Assembly: GCA_003116995.1 (NCBI GenBank)
Contig: BDSL01000126.1
Span: 186,001-250,000 of the forward strand
From: Yamagishiella unicocca
Taxonomy: Eukaryota; Chlorophyta; Chlorophyceae; Chlamydomonadales; Volvocaceae
Direction: 5' to 3'
DNA length: 64,000 nt
Below the pieces are notes generated by a model. The model had not been told where the DNA came from. It did not search any database and was given only the letters and a program-made list of their open reading frames with translations. A program made the translations under genes and the position numbers. Positions 11,901-25,000 of the stretch are shown here, piece after piece (position 1 is the stretch's first letter; each line of letters begins with the position of its first letter).

Positions 11901-14900
11901 TGACTGACCTGCCGCCGCTTCCTACCACCTTTCCGTAAGTTAAACCCCTTGCAATGGCATAGTTGCGGGGTGCTAATGAAGCAGATAACGCGGCGGCAGG
12001 ATGCGACTAGGCGGGCGTTTCGCACTCACAACTTATATGTGTGACGTATGGCGTGCAACCTTCCTTCCAAGGAAGATATCATATGCTAGGACTAAGAGCA
12101 GCAGCGCTTTCATGGGAACAGCGACACGTTGCGCTGATTTCAGCTTTAGGTACGTATATGGCCCTTGGCTCACCCATGCACTTCATTACGCAACGAAACG
12201 CGTTGCCGGAGCAGTGCGTCGTAGCCTAACTCCGTAATCTGTGGGATCGACGGAAACGTCGCGTACAGTTAGGCCCTTTGTACAGGATGGATATCCTGCC
12301 GACGAGCGGATCTGCCCTGCTGCCTCACTCGCAGGTTCCGTACGATGTACAAATACACGTCCGCGATCACCCTCCATGCGCTGCGACCGGACGCATCTGG
12401 GGAGTACAACCGCTTCTCGTTCATGATCTTCGGCGGCGCGGTAGGTGCAGAATGAGGTATTGCCGAGTTAAACATAAGTAAATATTCTTATTAACCGTGA
12501 AGTTTAGTATACGTTTGAGTGGCCAGACAGGGAAGAAAAGGACGTCGCAGTGACAGACAGCGCCTGCTGTACTGCACCGTGGATTCCTCTTCGACAACTC
12601 GCAACGAGCATTTTTAGTACGTGCTCAAGCTTAACCTATTGTCATCAACCCTGAAAAACCAAATGCATCATAGGAACAGCTGCGGCTGCATCAGGCTGCT
12701 TGGTTGGTGTTGCCTTTGCCACGAGGTTACACTTCAACATGAGACGCGGCTTGGGGGCACTATAACATCTAATTATTATGATATTAACAGCAAGATTTGA
12801 CATGTCACGGCAGAATGACTGGCCTGTAGTAGCCTTCTCACTGGGGGTTTGGATTCTGCACATCGGCTTGTGGCAATAGGATAGGAACGGATAGGACGCA
12901 CGTCGCTGACGCGAAAGGCACACATACTATCACGGAGCGCATCGCAAGCGTCGGGTTACTGATGACTGTCAGTCGTGCATAACTCGACATTGCTGACGCG
13001 ACGGCCGGTCCCTGCCTGCACCCCAAGAATATGCGCCGACTCCCGCCCTAGCGTACGCGTCCGCCCTCCATTCACTCTGTCTCCATATGTTCTCCTTCAC
13101 CGTCCTTGCAAACCCATCCAGCCGTATGGGGCAATCTACAACACGGGCGCCGCTTCTGTCAGCGCCCGCCTGGACTTCCGGTACTGCAGCACGGGTATCT
13201 GTAATGACGGGTACGTAAGGATATATGTAAGCGCACGTTGATTGTTTGCCTCCTTGCCGGGGCGTGAAGCATATATATGTGAGGTCACCCGCTCCCCACC
13301 ATGTACGGATAGCCCCCTACTAATGTAGCTAGGCTGCCTACCTCGGCTCACACCGGCCATACATATGCCGCTGGCCATACCATAGCACTTGAAACGCTCC
13401 AACACCCTTCGCAGGTGGGTTGTAGAAAGCATGGTCAACTCACGACGTGTTATGGGCGACTTGACGGGTAAGCAGCTGCAGAATGGTTGCGTGGGGTCAC
13501 CCGAGCCGGATTTTATTATGTGCTGTTGTGTCTTGGCTGCCGTTTGGGCGGGGTGGCGTTTTTGTGCCTTTCGAGGCTATCCTGTGCCCTTCGGGGCGTC
13601 TGCTGGGTTCAGCCCCCGCTGTCTTACGTATGTCTTACGGCGCGGCATGGGCCCTTCCTCTTGTCCTGTGTTCGCTCGGGCTTGTGCTTGGGGACACTGT
13701 CACTCTTCGTTATTATGAGCCTATGTAACGACTGTAGGTAATTGCCATGACTGACGCCACCGGCGGTATCGCCGTGCGCCCCACGTTCTATGTCATTGCA
13801 GTCCTTCCCAACGGAAAGATGCTGTATCACGGCGGCGGCCAGGTGATAAGGGCCGGCAGTATTGACTCGATGCCGTGATGATTGGCGCTCCGCTCATTCA
13901 TCGTGGCGTCGCGCTGGGTTACCGGCCTATCCGTCCTGCCTCCTGCCCCTCCTATCGCGCTTCCTCGTGCTGGGTGACTAATGGTTCTGCTTCGGGCCCT
14001 ATGGTGCGCCCTGCACGCTGCTGTACTTTGCGCACAGTACGGCACCGCTGGCTGGAAGAAGGGCTCCAGCTACTTGTCGATCCGTCCTGCGTCTACTGCG
14101 CTCATGTACAATCCGGATGCACCGCTCGGCACACGCTATTCGGTGACAGCAAATATCGGTGAGAGGCTGGCTGTCATGCTGACTGCGATCGGTGCCGCAA
14201 CGAGTCCAGGATTGACAGCCCCTCCCTCCCTGCGATAAGCCCGTCTAGCAAGGTGTACGCATGTGCGCAGCATGGCCTCCCTCCGTGCTTGACGACCTTT
14301 TGTCGTGAGGCAACATTCGTTGCGTTACGAACATATCCGAGACATAACGACGTCATCCTTGTTGATAAATAATGTAAAGCAAACGCTACGCATGTTTTTC
14401 GGCCCCTGTATGTCATTTGCCTGCAGGCATCATCCGTATGTACCATTCCGCGGCGTGTCTGGACGTGTCGGGGAGGATCCTAGTCAGCGGCTGTGACACA
14501 TGCGGCATGCCTGTGGTGAGTACCGGCAGCGGGATGTATGTATACCATACATCGTGTACAGGCACTCAGTTGACTGGTTGTGAACGCGAAATTAAGTTAC
14601 ACTGAGCACGTTTCGTTGGTCAAGGATATGTATATTGATTGTAACTGTAAGGATATATGTTTGTTTTGGCACAAACGCCTGGTAAAACTGCGGTGTTCTC
14701 GCGGGCTCCTTTTGTGCCTGCGACGGTACGAGACAGCTAGCGGAAGGATTGCGAGGGTGTGTAGCGAGCAGCAGGTAGGGCTGGCCTGCCAAAGCTCCTG
14801 CTGTTTGCCAACCCCCTGACCACGTACATAAACATTGCCTTTTGCGTATTTTTATGCTGAACATCTGCAGCCGGGGGGCATCAGCAAGACCCCTGATGGC

Positions 14901-15876
14901 GAAAACGAGTTCCGGGTGCAACTAGGCACACCGAATGAGATCGCAGCGAACGTCATCCGCCCCAGCATTGTGACATCTCCGGCGGTCATCGTGCGTGGAT
15001 CGTGAGTACGCATGTAGGGGCTGGGTGGGTTACTTGCGAGCTGCGAAGTATGACAACAGAGCATAAGGATGTCCACGCAGCCATGCCCAGAGATACAGCA
15101 TTATTGACGTGCGCTAGCGTCTGTGCGGCCGTGGCAGCAGGTATGGGTAAACGGACGATACAAGACCGACGGCGGACGCTTCCTGTTAGGAGCTAACAAA
15201 CCATTTCAAGAGCAATCGCGCATTGGCTGTGCGTCTGTGCCCAAACGCGTGCGTGGCTGCGTGCAGGACGTTTACGGTCAACTACTCGTACGGCGGCAAC
15301 ATCGCTGGAGCCTCCCTTGCCGCACCCTGCGCCGCCACGCACTCGATCAACATGAACCAGCGAGTCATCTTCCTGGTGAGCAATCCGATCGACTGATAAT
15401 CTCTGCTGCCGTTAATTGTTTACCCCAAATTTGAGACTTGAAGCCTTCACGCGCTTAACACTGCACTACCAAACACGTACCGGTTTACTGGCCAACCGGC
15501 AGCTGCGTCGCTTCGCTTGTTTGCCCAGCTTGCCGTCGGCTTACACTTGCGCTTGTTTGTGACATAGAGGCCGCCATAATAAAGGGCACATGTCCTTCCT
15601 GGGCTTGCAATTGATTGTCCTTCATGCTAGCTCGCTGCTCGCTGCGTGCTAAGCAAGGCTAGCCTTCACCATATGATGCTTACTTGTATTGCTACATCCA
15701 CGCAGACCGTCGTGTCCGCTAGCGGCGGTGTCGCGACTCTTCGCGCGCCGCCCACCTCCCAGCCCGCTGTCGCCCCTTTCGGCTACTACATGCTCTTCTT
15801 GGTGGGCGACATGACCTCCACCGGAAACACCTACAGCGAGGGACGCTGGATACGCCTGGACGACGCACCCAATTAG
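8945..15876 (+). CDS. Secreted copper-radical oxidase (glyoxal oxidase-like), copy B, complete
   Basis: Exons: 8945-9100, 9402-9698, 10102-10230, 10453-10508, 10649-10685, 11013-11155, 11354-11382, 11841-11934, 12335-12440, 13122-13210, 13415-13467, 13802-13842, 14038-14158, 14427-14515, 14871-15001, 15267-15375, 15706-15876; 616 residues. Residues 1 to about 30 form a signal peptide (hydrophobic AAAALLLSSALLCGCLLHL run); a second ATG lies 18 nt downstream. Residues 53 to about 90 are a Pro-rich hinge. Predicted radical/copper residues are Cys163, Tyr215, Tyr456, His457 and His549, all present. The family makes H2O2 while oxidising aldehydes or alcohols. A wall or matrix role is inferred from the signal peptide and hinge. 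Fifteen exons equal those of copy A in length, while the introns have diverged freely. Intron 11 carries a dispersed repeat (see 13519-13705). Confidence 0.9.
13519..13705 (+). mobile_element. Dispersed repeat in oxidase B intron 11
   Basis: This segment begins tgtgctgttgtgtcttggct and ends near gggacactgt. It is closely related to 49664-49835, with a few indels in its distal half. It lies in an intron that is longer than the corresponding intron of copy A. The partner copy ends in ACTGTAAC, containing the algal TGTAA poly(A) motif, which suggests a retroposed 3' end. Family unknown. Confidence 0.5.
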
Positions 15877-15970
15877 CTCAGGTGTATGTACTAGCTAGCC
15901 AGCTAGATAGATAGGTTTGTAGCATCAGTAGGAGGTCTCCTTTGCGTCCTCCAAGTATGTATTCGTTTGC

Positions 15971-15975
15971 TGTAA
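15971..15975 (+). terminator. TGTAA poly(A) signal, oxidase copy B
   Basis: TGTAA is the usual volvocine polyadenylation motif. This is the first occurrence after the stop codon, about 95 nt downstream, so it is the likely end signal of copy B. Confidence 0.5.
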
Positions 15976-16091
15976 GAGTTCAGTGCCTTAACGGCCTGGC
16001 TGCGAACAATAAGTTCGTTGTGTCGCCGTACACACGCTACATACCATCAGGCGCACAATACACATGTCTATTGGGTGCGATAGCGAGTAGA

Positions 16092-16169
16092 GCGGTCAAC
16101 CAGTGTAGGGTTACCGTGTGCATCTCACATGCGGTCAAACAGTGTAGGGGTGCCGTGCACATCTCACCT
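16092..16169. repeat. 39-bp direct duplication
   Basis: Two adjacent units start gcggtcaac and gcggtcaaac, 39 bp apart, and share most bases through 'catctcac'. Non-coding. Confidence 0.7.
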
Positions 16170-18050
16170 GCTGTAGCGCTGTAGGTCGTGCCGTGTCCGA
16201 CATTAGCCGTCTACCATGAAAATTAACGAACTATTTGCAGCATATTTTTAAGGAGAGCCTGGGCGTTTGCGGCGGCAGGCTGTACATGTGTACGGTAGAA
16301 CGGCTAACTCGCTAAGACCTCCATACATGCGAGGCGTGCTGAAGCGCACAGACTTAATTTAGATTCAGATGCTTTGTTCTACCTTGTTGATGATTGTTTG
16401 GTTTTGCTATATGTAGGTTATGTATTCGCCAATGGCTGTAACGATTTGGTCCTCCGGCAAAATCAGCGCGTATAATTTATATTGCAGCCAAGGAAATGAC
16501 AATTGATACAGGTTCCAGTCGGACTTCGGTAGCTCGGCCCGTACTAATTCGAAACGTAAGTACAGCGATAACCCACTACAGAAACTACCGCTCGAAGCGC
16601 TTCCAACGCCTCTGCACTCCAGGGTTGTGCGGACAGACACCACTCGATAGCCCGACCGCTCGCAATCCTACCGGTTGCCTGAAAGCCTTACTGATCTACC
16701 GACCCTAGAAACACCTGTCTCCTTCGTCTACCAGCCGCGACCGAGAGAGCGACGTGAGGGATCGATGGGGGAAAAGTGGGTGGCACCCCCTGGGTCTTTG
16801 GCCTCTCTCCTCACACCTACGATGTGGCAGGCCGGCCCGCGCCGCTTGGGTGCTGCCCCGGTGCCGCTCCGCTCTCGGTGATCCTAAACTCTCAACTCGC
16901 CCCCCGGTCGGATGACCAACACACGCGAAAACACGAAACCAGACACCAAAACACAGCACAAGACAGAAAAGGGAGGGGCAGGCGGGCGAAACGAGTTCCC
17001 GAATACACTGGCCACCTGGACTTAGGTCGCGCGGGAGCCCGGTCCCGCCAAAACCGGTCGCTGAAAAGATTCCCTGAGAGCGATAACAGAAAATGGGCCC
17101 TAGCAACGAAAGGCACACTAAAGAAGCCTGCAACTGTTCCAACTACAAACAAGACTGCGCGCCAACCCGCGTCCGAGGGCCCTACGCCGCGTAGAAACCA
17201 ATTTTCGGAGCAGGGTCCGAAAATACCGCTTTTACCTGGGGTCCGTACATACACCTCCTGTGCCCGATGGTTCTACATTCTGGTCTGGAACCCACTGTAA
17301 CCGTTACAACAACCTCCTGTCATCCGCGGTTACTCATTTCCATGCTTACACTAACAGTGCAGCTATGGGCCGCGCTTCGGTCGGGAGTCTGAGTGCGTGA
17401 CCCGGAAGAGGTAGCGACTTGCGCCGTTCATCTGTTTCGTTGCCACCGTGTCTAAAAAGTGGTCAGCAGCTATAGCCTGAGCGCTTTCGATAGCGTACGT
17501 TCCAGGCCTGCTGGAGTTAGTCAATCACGGTCAGCTAGGTAGGAACACGCGCGCACGAGCAGCACGGCCGGGAATAGTGTTGCACCCAGTGTCTTCTTTG
17601 GCATACAGCTAGCTAGCCGAGGTACGATTGCTGTGGGGCATACACGGCAGTGTCTGGACATCATTCCGCGAGGATATGGACCTGTTTCTCCAGCCATACG
17701 GGGGCTTTAGTTGCGTGCCACCTCCCACTTTCACGGCCTGATCGCTTGGAGTGTGTCCTTCACCCTTCCAGCCGCGACGGCAGCGCTGACGGACCCAACC
17801 AAACCTACCGTTGTAACGCTACTGCCAAGTTATTGCTTGCTCCTTGCATCGTGTACGGCCTCCACCGCCCCTCCTGCCGGACCAGCTGCTGCCGTCTACG
17901 CATTGCTCACCCGATGTGCGCTTTCCGCGCGCTAACGAGCGAGCTAGCTACGTCCATTAGCAGTGGTAGTGAGCACGAGCACTGTTGGGCGCCAGTTCGC
18001 TCAAGCACGCGGAAGGATAGCTAGGCAGCCGGCGCCAAGGAGTCGGAGTG

Positions 18051-18800
18051 TTAGGAAATATAAGGTGCTCTATAAGGTGCCATAAAGCTAGCTGCTGGCA
18101 TGGCATGGCATAAACTAACTGCGCGAGTGCGTTGGTGGCAGGCCATGGGAGGCGTAGTCGTGTTGTGGAAGTAGACGGCGTTAGCGACCGAGTCTTTACG
18201 AACTATGAATATCGCTTGATAGTGATTTGCTGATGATAATATGCCTGCGACTTGAACTGTCACCGGAGCGCAATCTGTTTTCCCGCCTATTTTCCGCCGC
18301 AAGCGAATACGTTTCGTATGGTTTCCTAAGCGAGTAACATCTCCACTGCCTGTTACATAACATGTTACAGTGACTTCACTATTACCTAGTACCAGAAAGC
18401 CAGTGGATAAGTCGTATCGAAGCCGGTTTCGGGATGCCAGCAGGTCAACAAAAAACGTGTTCATTACAGGTTTGCCAGAGGCCATGAAACAATAAATTGC
18501 TCCTAAGGCATTATATTTGCTAGACAACTGTTGCCTGGCGGTGTGCTCGAGCCAAGGCCAGTAACTTTTAGATAGCGGGTTCAGCGGGGTGCAGCTCCCT
18601 GCGTGGTCACGCAATGGCCGCCTTAAGACGCTTAATTTGTCCAGTTCAACAATGCCATGCTTAAGCTCCATGGAACCCAAGAGTACGAAGAAGAGAAGCA
18701 GAGTAGCCCGCAGGATGGCACGAACAGTCGTACTCAGCAGCTTCCAAAGTATCGACGTGAAGGGCGAAAGAAGGCTAGCGGAAGCGCATCGTTCCTCCAT
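18051..18800 (-). CDS. Hypothetical protein with N-terminal membrane segment
   Basis: Uninterrupted frame of 249 codons from the ATG at 18800 (the frame is open six codons further, without another ATG). Residues of about 27-45 form a hydrophobic run (AILRATLLLFFVLLG). This would make it a type II membrane protein or one with an uncleaved signal. NHT and NTT sequons occur in the presumed luminal part. I recognise no domain. An open frame this long is unlikely by chance in this moderately AT-containing DNA, which is the main argument that it codes. No introns were found, unusual for its neighbours. It is divergent from the beta-helix gene, leaving about 225 bp for both promoters. It could instead be one large exon of a gene, or a decayed element. 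Confidence 0.45.
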   Translation of the reverse strand: MEERCASASLLSPFTSILWKLLSTTVRAILRATLLLFFVLLGSMELKHGIVELDKLSVLRRPLRDHAGSCTPLNPLSKSYWPWLEHTARQQLSSKYNALGAIYCFMASGKPVMNTFFVDLLASRNRLRYDLSTGFLVLGNSEVTVTCYVTGSGDVTRLGNHTKRIRLRRKIGGKTDCAPVTVQVAGILSSANHYQAIFIVRKDSVANAVYFHNTTTPPMACHQRTRAVSLCHAMPAASFMAPYRAPYIS

Positions 18801-19026
18801 TGTATAAAAGGGCTCCACTTACAAGTCAAATAACATAGGTTGAGAGAGCGCTTAAGTTGATTGCTTATCTTCAGCCAGCACTACTTGGTCACGACCCTGC
18901 CCGTCTTACAACCTAAGGGTTCCGCACTTCAATACTTGACTCATTATTTCAGTTGCCGTTACCCATATATTTCTTCCTTGACCTTGATTACAAGCAACCA
19001 AGCAAGTCTGACTGGGCGGTGGGGCC

Positions 19027-22000
19027 ATGCGTCGAGGTAACGTACTTAGAAGGCCGCGGCCCGAGCGCTTAACGTATTGGGAACCAATTTCTCACAACGT
19101 ATACCACTGACTATTACTATGCAGTGTGCGCGGTCGCCTGCTTGGCGATCTTGGTAACGCTGCTGGCCATTTTTGGCAGCGCCGCCGAAGCGGCCCAGCA
19201 GAGCGTTACGCTTCAGGCGGGGCGAACTCTCGTCTCTAACACTGGAACACAAACATACTACAACACGACCTATGAAACAACCATCAGCACCCAGTACATC
19301 GATAACTGGAACAACATGAACGGCAATACGGTGCGACGGACGCCGCCCTGCCTTGCCATCCGATTCCATTGACTGCTGCTCTTTCTTGGCACCCACACAT
19401 GTTTACGCGCTCCCTCGCAGTATTTTTGGGGCAGCACCGCAACCGCCGACTACACTTTTCCGCTGGCGGACGCCAACTACAATAATCCCCAGGAGATGTT
19501 TCGCACCCTTATTCGATTCGACGCCATTAACACGTACGTACATACCTCAACCTGTCTCCTTGCCTCAACACGACTGTTGAACGCACGGATGAATCTGCCG
19601 CGTACGTTATCATCATTACGCGCTCGCATCACCGCCGCGCCTGTGTGCCGCTTGCGTCTGTGCAGGTTCTTGCCTGTCACTGCTGTGGTGCAGTCGGCCG
19701 AGTTAAACGTGAGTTCCGCGTACGGCGGCATGGCGTGTGTATAGCGCGTAGGGCGCGAGCGAGGTCGTCGACGCCACCTGAGATAAGGTCCTCATAGGCC
19801 ATCACAGCAGCAAAACTCTGTGCGCCTGATCGTTATCCCGGCCTCGTATCCATGTAAACATAGTCACACGTACGGCGGCACCATCCTTTCAGGTATTCCC
19901 AACCTCGCCGCGCCTCGCGGCGGGGCATACCAGGAGTCCCAACCCAATGCCGGTTTGCGCCAGAGCCTGTGCGGTATCTAACCTGTATGTAAACATATCC
20001 CGACTATTCGGACATAATAACAAGCGTTTGGCCAACATTATTGCCTTTGCGTGCCCAGTTACGGAGGCCCATTGCTGTCAAGTCGTCAGTACGACTCGCG
20101 TGAGCCAGTCGGACCTTCGCGACCTGCCCTAGCACGCGCACATGTTAATCAAACTGACCCACGCACTTTGTCTTCGACCGGCAGGTCATGTTCATCAATT
20201 TCTACAAGCCGGTTCTGGTAGAGGCTTGCTACATGACGATGCCGTGGGCGCACTTGAATGGCCCCAGGTGAGGCCTGCCGCTTTACATGCATCTCGCGCG
20301 CAAGTGCGTGGCAGCGCGAGGCGCAGCTGCCGTCCTCCGAATAAATACACAGCTAGCTATAACCCTATCTAGAGACACAGTTACATACCGCGCGCATAAA
20401 CAGATGTATGCCTACCGCCGGCGATTTTCCTACGTGCAAGCAACCATCTCCAACCATGGCCTTCCCATGACTTTGCACCTATTGATCGATACCCATGTTC
20501 CTTGTGCCACCTCCGCCCTGGCCGGACCCTGCCCAATCCCAGTTTCCAGACCACCGGCTGGCGCTACTCCCGACACAACGGCACCGCTAGTGTGCCCTGG
20601 ACGCAGCCAGGTGCCTGGGCGGACTGCGCACTGGATGCGCTGATCTCGTTTGTCGTTCCAGTTAATGGGTCGTTTGGCTACGTTTCTAAGACCATTGCCC
20701 TGGACGCGAGCAAAGTTGCAGGCTGGGTGGCAAACAACGGCGCCGCCAACAACGGCCTGCTGTTCAGGGCCGTCAATGGCTCGGTCACTTTTGTCAGCAG
20801 TCAGTGGATTAAGGACAGCCCGTCGCTGCGTCGCCCCGCCCTGGCCATCACCTACACTTCCGCACTGCAGACTGTTACACTTCAGGCGGGCCGAACCCTG
20901 CTGGCCTCTAACACTGGCACGCCCACCTACTACAATGCCACCTACGAGACGTCCATCACCACCCAGTACATCGATAACTGGAACAACATGAATGGCGTCA
21001 CGGTAAGGACCGAAGCCGAGTTACCAGGCCGCCTGTAAGCTATCTCCGCCGCCCTTGCTTGGCGCCCACACCTCCCTTGCCTTGATCTTTCCCCACACGC
21101 AGTACTTTTGGGGCAGCACCGGACCCGACTACACCTACACGATGGGCGACTCCAACTACAATCCCCAGGATAGGTTTCGCACCCTCATCCGCTTCAACTC
21201 CATCCACAGGTATGTGTATGCCGGTGCCTCCCCGGTACCTACCCATCCATGGGTGCATACGTACATCTGCCGCCTGTCACTTCGATAACTACATCACCAC
21301 CTGTATGCCTGCCGGTTCGCGCCTGTGCAGATTCCTGCCCGCCACTGCTGCCGTACAGTCCGCTGAGTTGACGGTAAGTGAAAGCACGCGCAAAGGGTCG
21401 GTGGAGAAGGAGCATACGCACTGCTGGCTAAGCCTGTCTAATACATACGCAAGTAGTCGCGGGTAGGAAGATGATGACGCAAATTTGGGCTCGCTCGCTC
21501 GATCCACCTGTTAACCTCCATTTTAAACAGCAAATACGTTGGCCCTAGCAACATTTGGGCCCCAGGAGAAACTGATTGAGCACTTGTATGAAAAATGCAA
21601 TATTGGAGCTCAAACATTTGCCTTAGGCGATGCCGCCAATACAGCCGCCTGTTAGGCCAAAAGCTATTCCTGGGACAACTTGTTTCCTTCCCCTCTTATG
21701 ACGGCTCTCGCTCAGCCGATGACTAGGACCGTTTGTTCGCCGCGCCAAACCGCGAGCCTAACTGGCCACCGCATCATCCTACCTGTTTTCACAGGTCATG
21801 TTCATCAACTGGAACAAGCCGGTGCTGGTAGAAGCCTGCTTCTTGACGATGCCGTGGGCGTTCTTGAACGGCCCCAGGTGGGAGCCTGATTCAGCAGAGA
21901 CTGTAGGGACTAGCAAGCTAGCCAGGATCCCTTACCAAGGACACCCTTACCATCAGGCAATCGCAGCGCTGCCGGCTTCCTGTAATAGACGCGGATCGCC

Positions 22001-25000
22001 CCGCTTATTTAGCTTCACTATACGACTGTCATACCGATGACCCTAGCCATCCCCGGACCCCGCCCTTTCACCGCCTGCAGTTACCAGACCACTGGCTGGC
22101 GCTACTCCCGACACAACGGCACCGCTAGTGTGCCCTGGACGCAGCCAGGTGCCTGGGCGGACTGCGCATCGAACGCGCTGATCTCCTTCATGCTGCCAGT
22201 GAATGGAGCCTACGGCTATGTGTCCAAGACCATTGCATTGGACGCGAGCAAGGTCGCTGGATGGGTGGCGAACAACGGCACCGCCAACTACGGCCTGTTG
22301 TTCAGAGCTGTCAACGGATCTGTTTCCTTCATCAGCAGCCAGTGGAATAAGGACAGCCCGTCGCTGCGCCGCCCTGCTCTGTCCATCATGTACTTGGACG
22401 ACCCCGTTGCGCAACCGCCAACTCCGTCGTATCCCTTGGCACTGGGCGCTGTCTCCCGCGTGTGGTGGGTGGACCCCTCGGGCAGTGATGAGCTCAACAG
22501 TGGCCACTTCGACTCCCCTTTCAAGTCCCCCGCCAAGGCTGTCAATGAGGCGTGGCCAGGTGACAAGATCTACCTCAAGACGGGCGTGTACCCAGGTGCC
22601 CTCAACATCTACCGCCCGCAGATCACACTCCGGTCGGCTCCCGGCCACTGGGCTGTGGTGTCGCTGCCGATGAACGACCCACAGAACGCCGTCAACGTCA
22701 TCACTCTGCGCCCGGGTTCCGACTACGGAGTGATTCAGGTTGGTTGCGATAGGTTACTACCTGCGGGCTGATTTGTTTTGACTGACTTGGTCTGCCCTCT
22801 GTGTCTTGGAAACATCCGCCCGCGTTCTTACCTTCCTATCGTCTCGCCTACCTACCTGCCTGCCTCCAGGATCTCGAGATCATCGGCGGGTTCTACTACG
22901 GCATCATGTTCTTCACTTCCTGGGAGAACTACGGCAGTATGGCGGACCGAGTGGCACTGGGTGCCGGGCCAAACCACTGGGTGGTACAGAATGTGCGGTA
23001 CGTAGGAATGAGATGTACGGCAACTGGGGAAGCATGGTGGGAGTTACTTAGCCAGCGGGAGCCACATCTCCTTGTTCTGTCCTTGAATGGTTCGTCTGAT
23101 TTTTTCCCGCCTGCAGCATCCATGACACGGGCAGCAGTGGCGTCAAACTGGTCATGAAGGCCGCCAACAACACCTTCACCAACTGCGAAATCTACAACAC
23201 CGGCGCACGCCTGCGTACGGGTGGCCACGGCATCGAGGCCGTACAGGCGTACGACATTACCATCAAGGACAGCTACTTTCACGACATCCCCGCTGCCGCT
23301 GTCCACCTGGCGGGAGGCACCGCCCGAGCGTTGCTGGAGCGCAATTATGTGGCTCGTAGCGGCTTTGGTTTCAACCTTGGCTTCGCGACCAACTACGAGT
23401 ACATGGACCCCATCAACAACCCAGCACTGCATGAGTCCATCAATGCGACAGGTGATAATTGGACCGAAGCTTCAGAACCGATATTCGATTAGCCGGTTTG
23501 CGGCCTATCCCTGCTTGTCTATTTGAAACTAAGTTGTTTCCGAACATCTTGACTCATATTGTGCTTTTGTCCCTTTTCCTACTGCTGTGAAGCGCGCAAC
23601 AACATCATCACCGCCGTGAGCCAGGCCGGCATCAACGTGTGGGCTAGTCGCGGTACCGTTATCGCCCACAACACCATCTGGCAGGCGCAGGAGAATACTC
23701 AGAGCTGCATCTTGATCAACTCGTACAGCCACGCGTACACGCCCGTCGGTACTGTGCTTACCCGCTGCGCCTCCCTCACCGTCTGGGCCAATGTCCTGGT
23801 GCGATCAACCACCGCGCGTGCCGGGCCGGTCCTGCAGATCCGCGCCGATGGGCTGGACCCCGCCACCCCCTTTGTATCGGCACACAACGTCTACTACGAC
23901 CAGAAAGGTGGGTTGGCAAATCGAGGTGCGTTTTCCTTGCGCCTACCTTCGGTGCAAGCGATTTGCCGGCCAGCTTCCCCTTCGCCAATTGGCTTTCCAA
24001 GTTTCCATCCGTATTGTACCCGCTCCGACTGTCAAGTCGGCCCCATTACCTACCGACGTACTTGCCCACCATACCACCTCGGACCCCGGTCGCTCAACCT
24101 CCCCCATGCCTTACTGCTCACACAAGCAGGTCTGGGTCTCGTCCCATTCCAGTGGGGCAAGGGCGCCATGCTGGAGGATGAGCGCACTGGCAGCACCTTT
24201 GTCGGCAACGCAAGCGGCTGGGCGCAGCACTGCACCGCAACACTGGGCCAGGCGTACTGCGACATAAACAGTGTTGAAGCCGACCCGCTGCTCGACGCTG
24301 CCTTCACACCGCTCAGCTGCAGTCCCGCCTCCGGCCGCGCTGCATCCACACTTTCCACTGGTGCGGTACTGCTGGTGGTTGACGACTTCAACGGCCGGCC
24401 CCGTCCCATGGGTCAGTTCGACGCCGGCGCGGTGCAGTCCAATGCCGCGGGCGTATTGAAGGTGCTTCCGCCAGTGCCGGCGGCATTCGCCAGCCAGCCG
24501 CCCTACACCGGTGTAGGTCTGGGCCCCGTGTACGACAGGTCCTGGCCGTACAATTTCTGGTTGACCCGCGTGTGCAAGGACCTGTATGTGGACGCCGTAA
24601 ACGGAAATGACAACCAGGCATTCAGCTACGAATCCAACTACGCATCGCCTTTCAAGACCATTCAGGCGGCTCTGATAAGCATGAATCAGTGCGACCGCAT
24701 CCTGCTCAAGGGTGGTCAGAACCACGTCGGCGGCTTTGGCATTTACCGACCCAACGTGAGTGGCGCATAGGAAGTACGCATTGACCGTCGTCTGAGCACT
24801 ACTACGTAATGGTGTGTTACTACAACTAATAATACATCCCGCATGCGCAGGTTACGATTATCACCAACCCCGCCGACCTGCCCGGCGCTCGTGCCACCGT
24901 CCTGTGCGCCAACACCGGCGCCAACTCTTGCATTCGAACCGGCGAGGGATTGTACGGTGGTGCCGCTGCAATTAACTTGAACAACTTTGATGTGGTCATG

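Larger units (their letters stand above)
15877..18050. other. Intergenic stretch downstream of oxidase B
   Basis: No gene supported. It contains a short direct duplication at 16092-16169. The block at roughly 16700-17300 differs in texture from its surroundings: on the minus strand it holds an open frame of 120 codons (16892-17254) rich in Phe, Trp and Cys, with no recognisable domain. It could be degraded transposon sequence. Confidence 0.4.

Noticed and set aside
19119..19124. ATG at 19119 as start of the beta-helix protein
   Set aside because: It is in the wrong frame for the signal peptide; the ATG at 19027 with a spliced 10-nt exon restores the frame.
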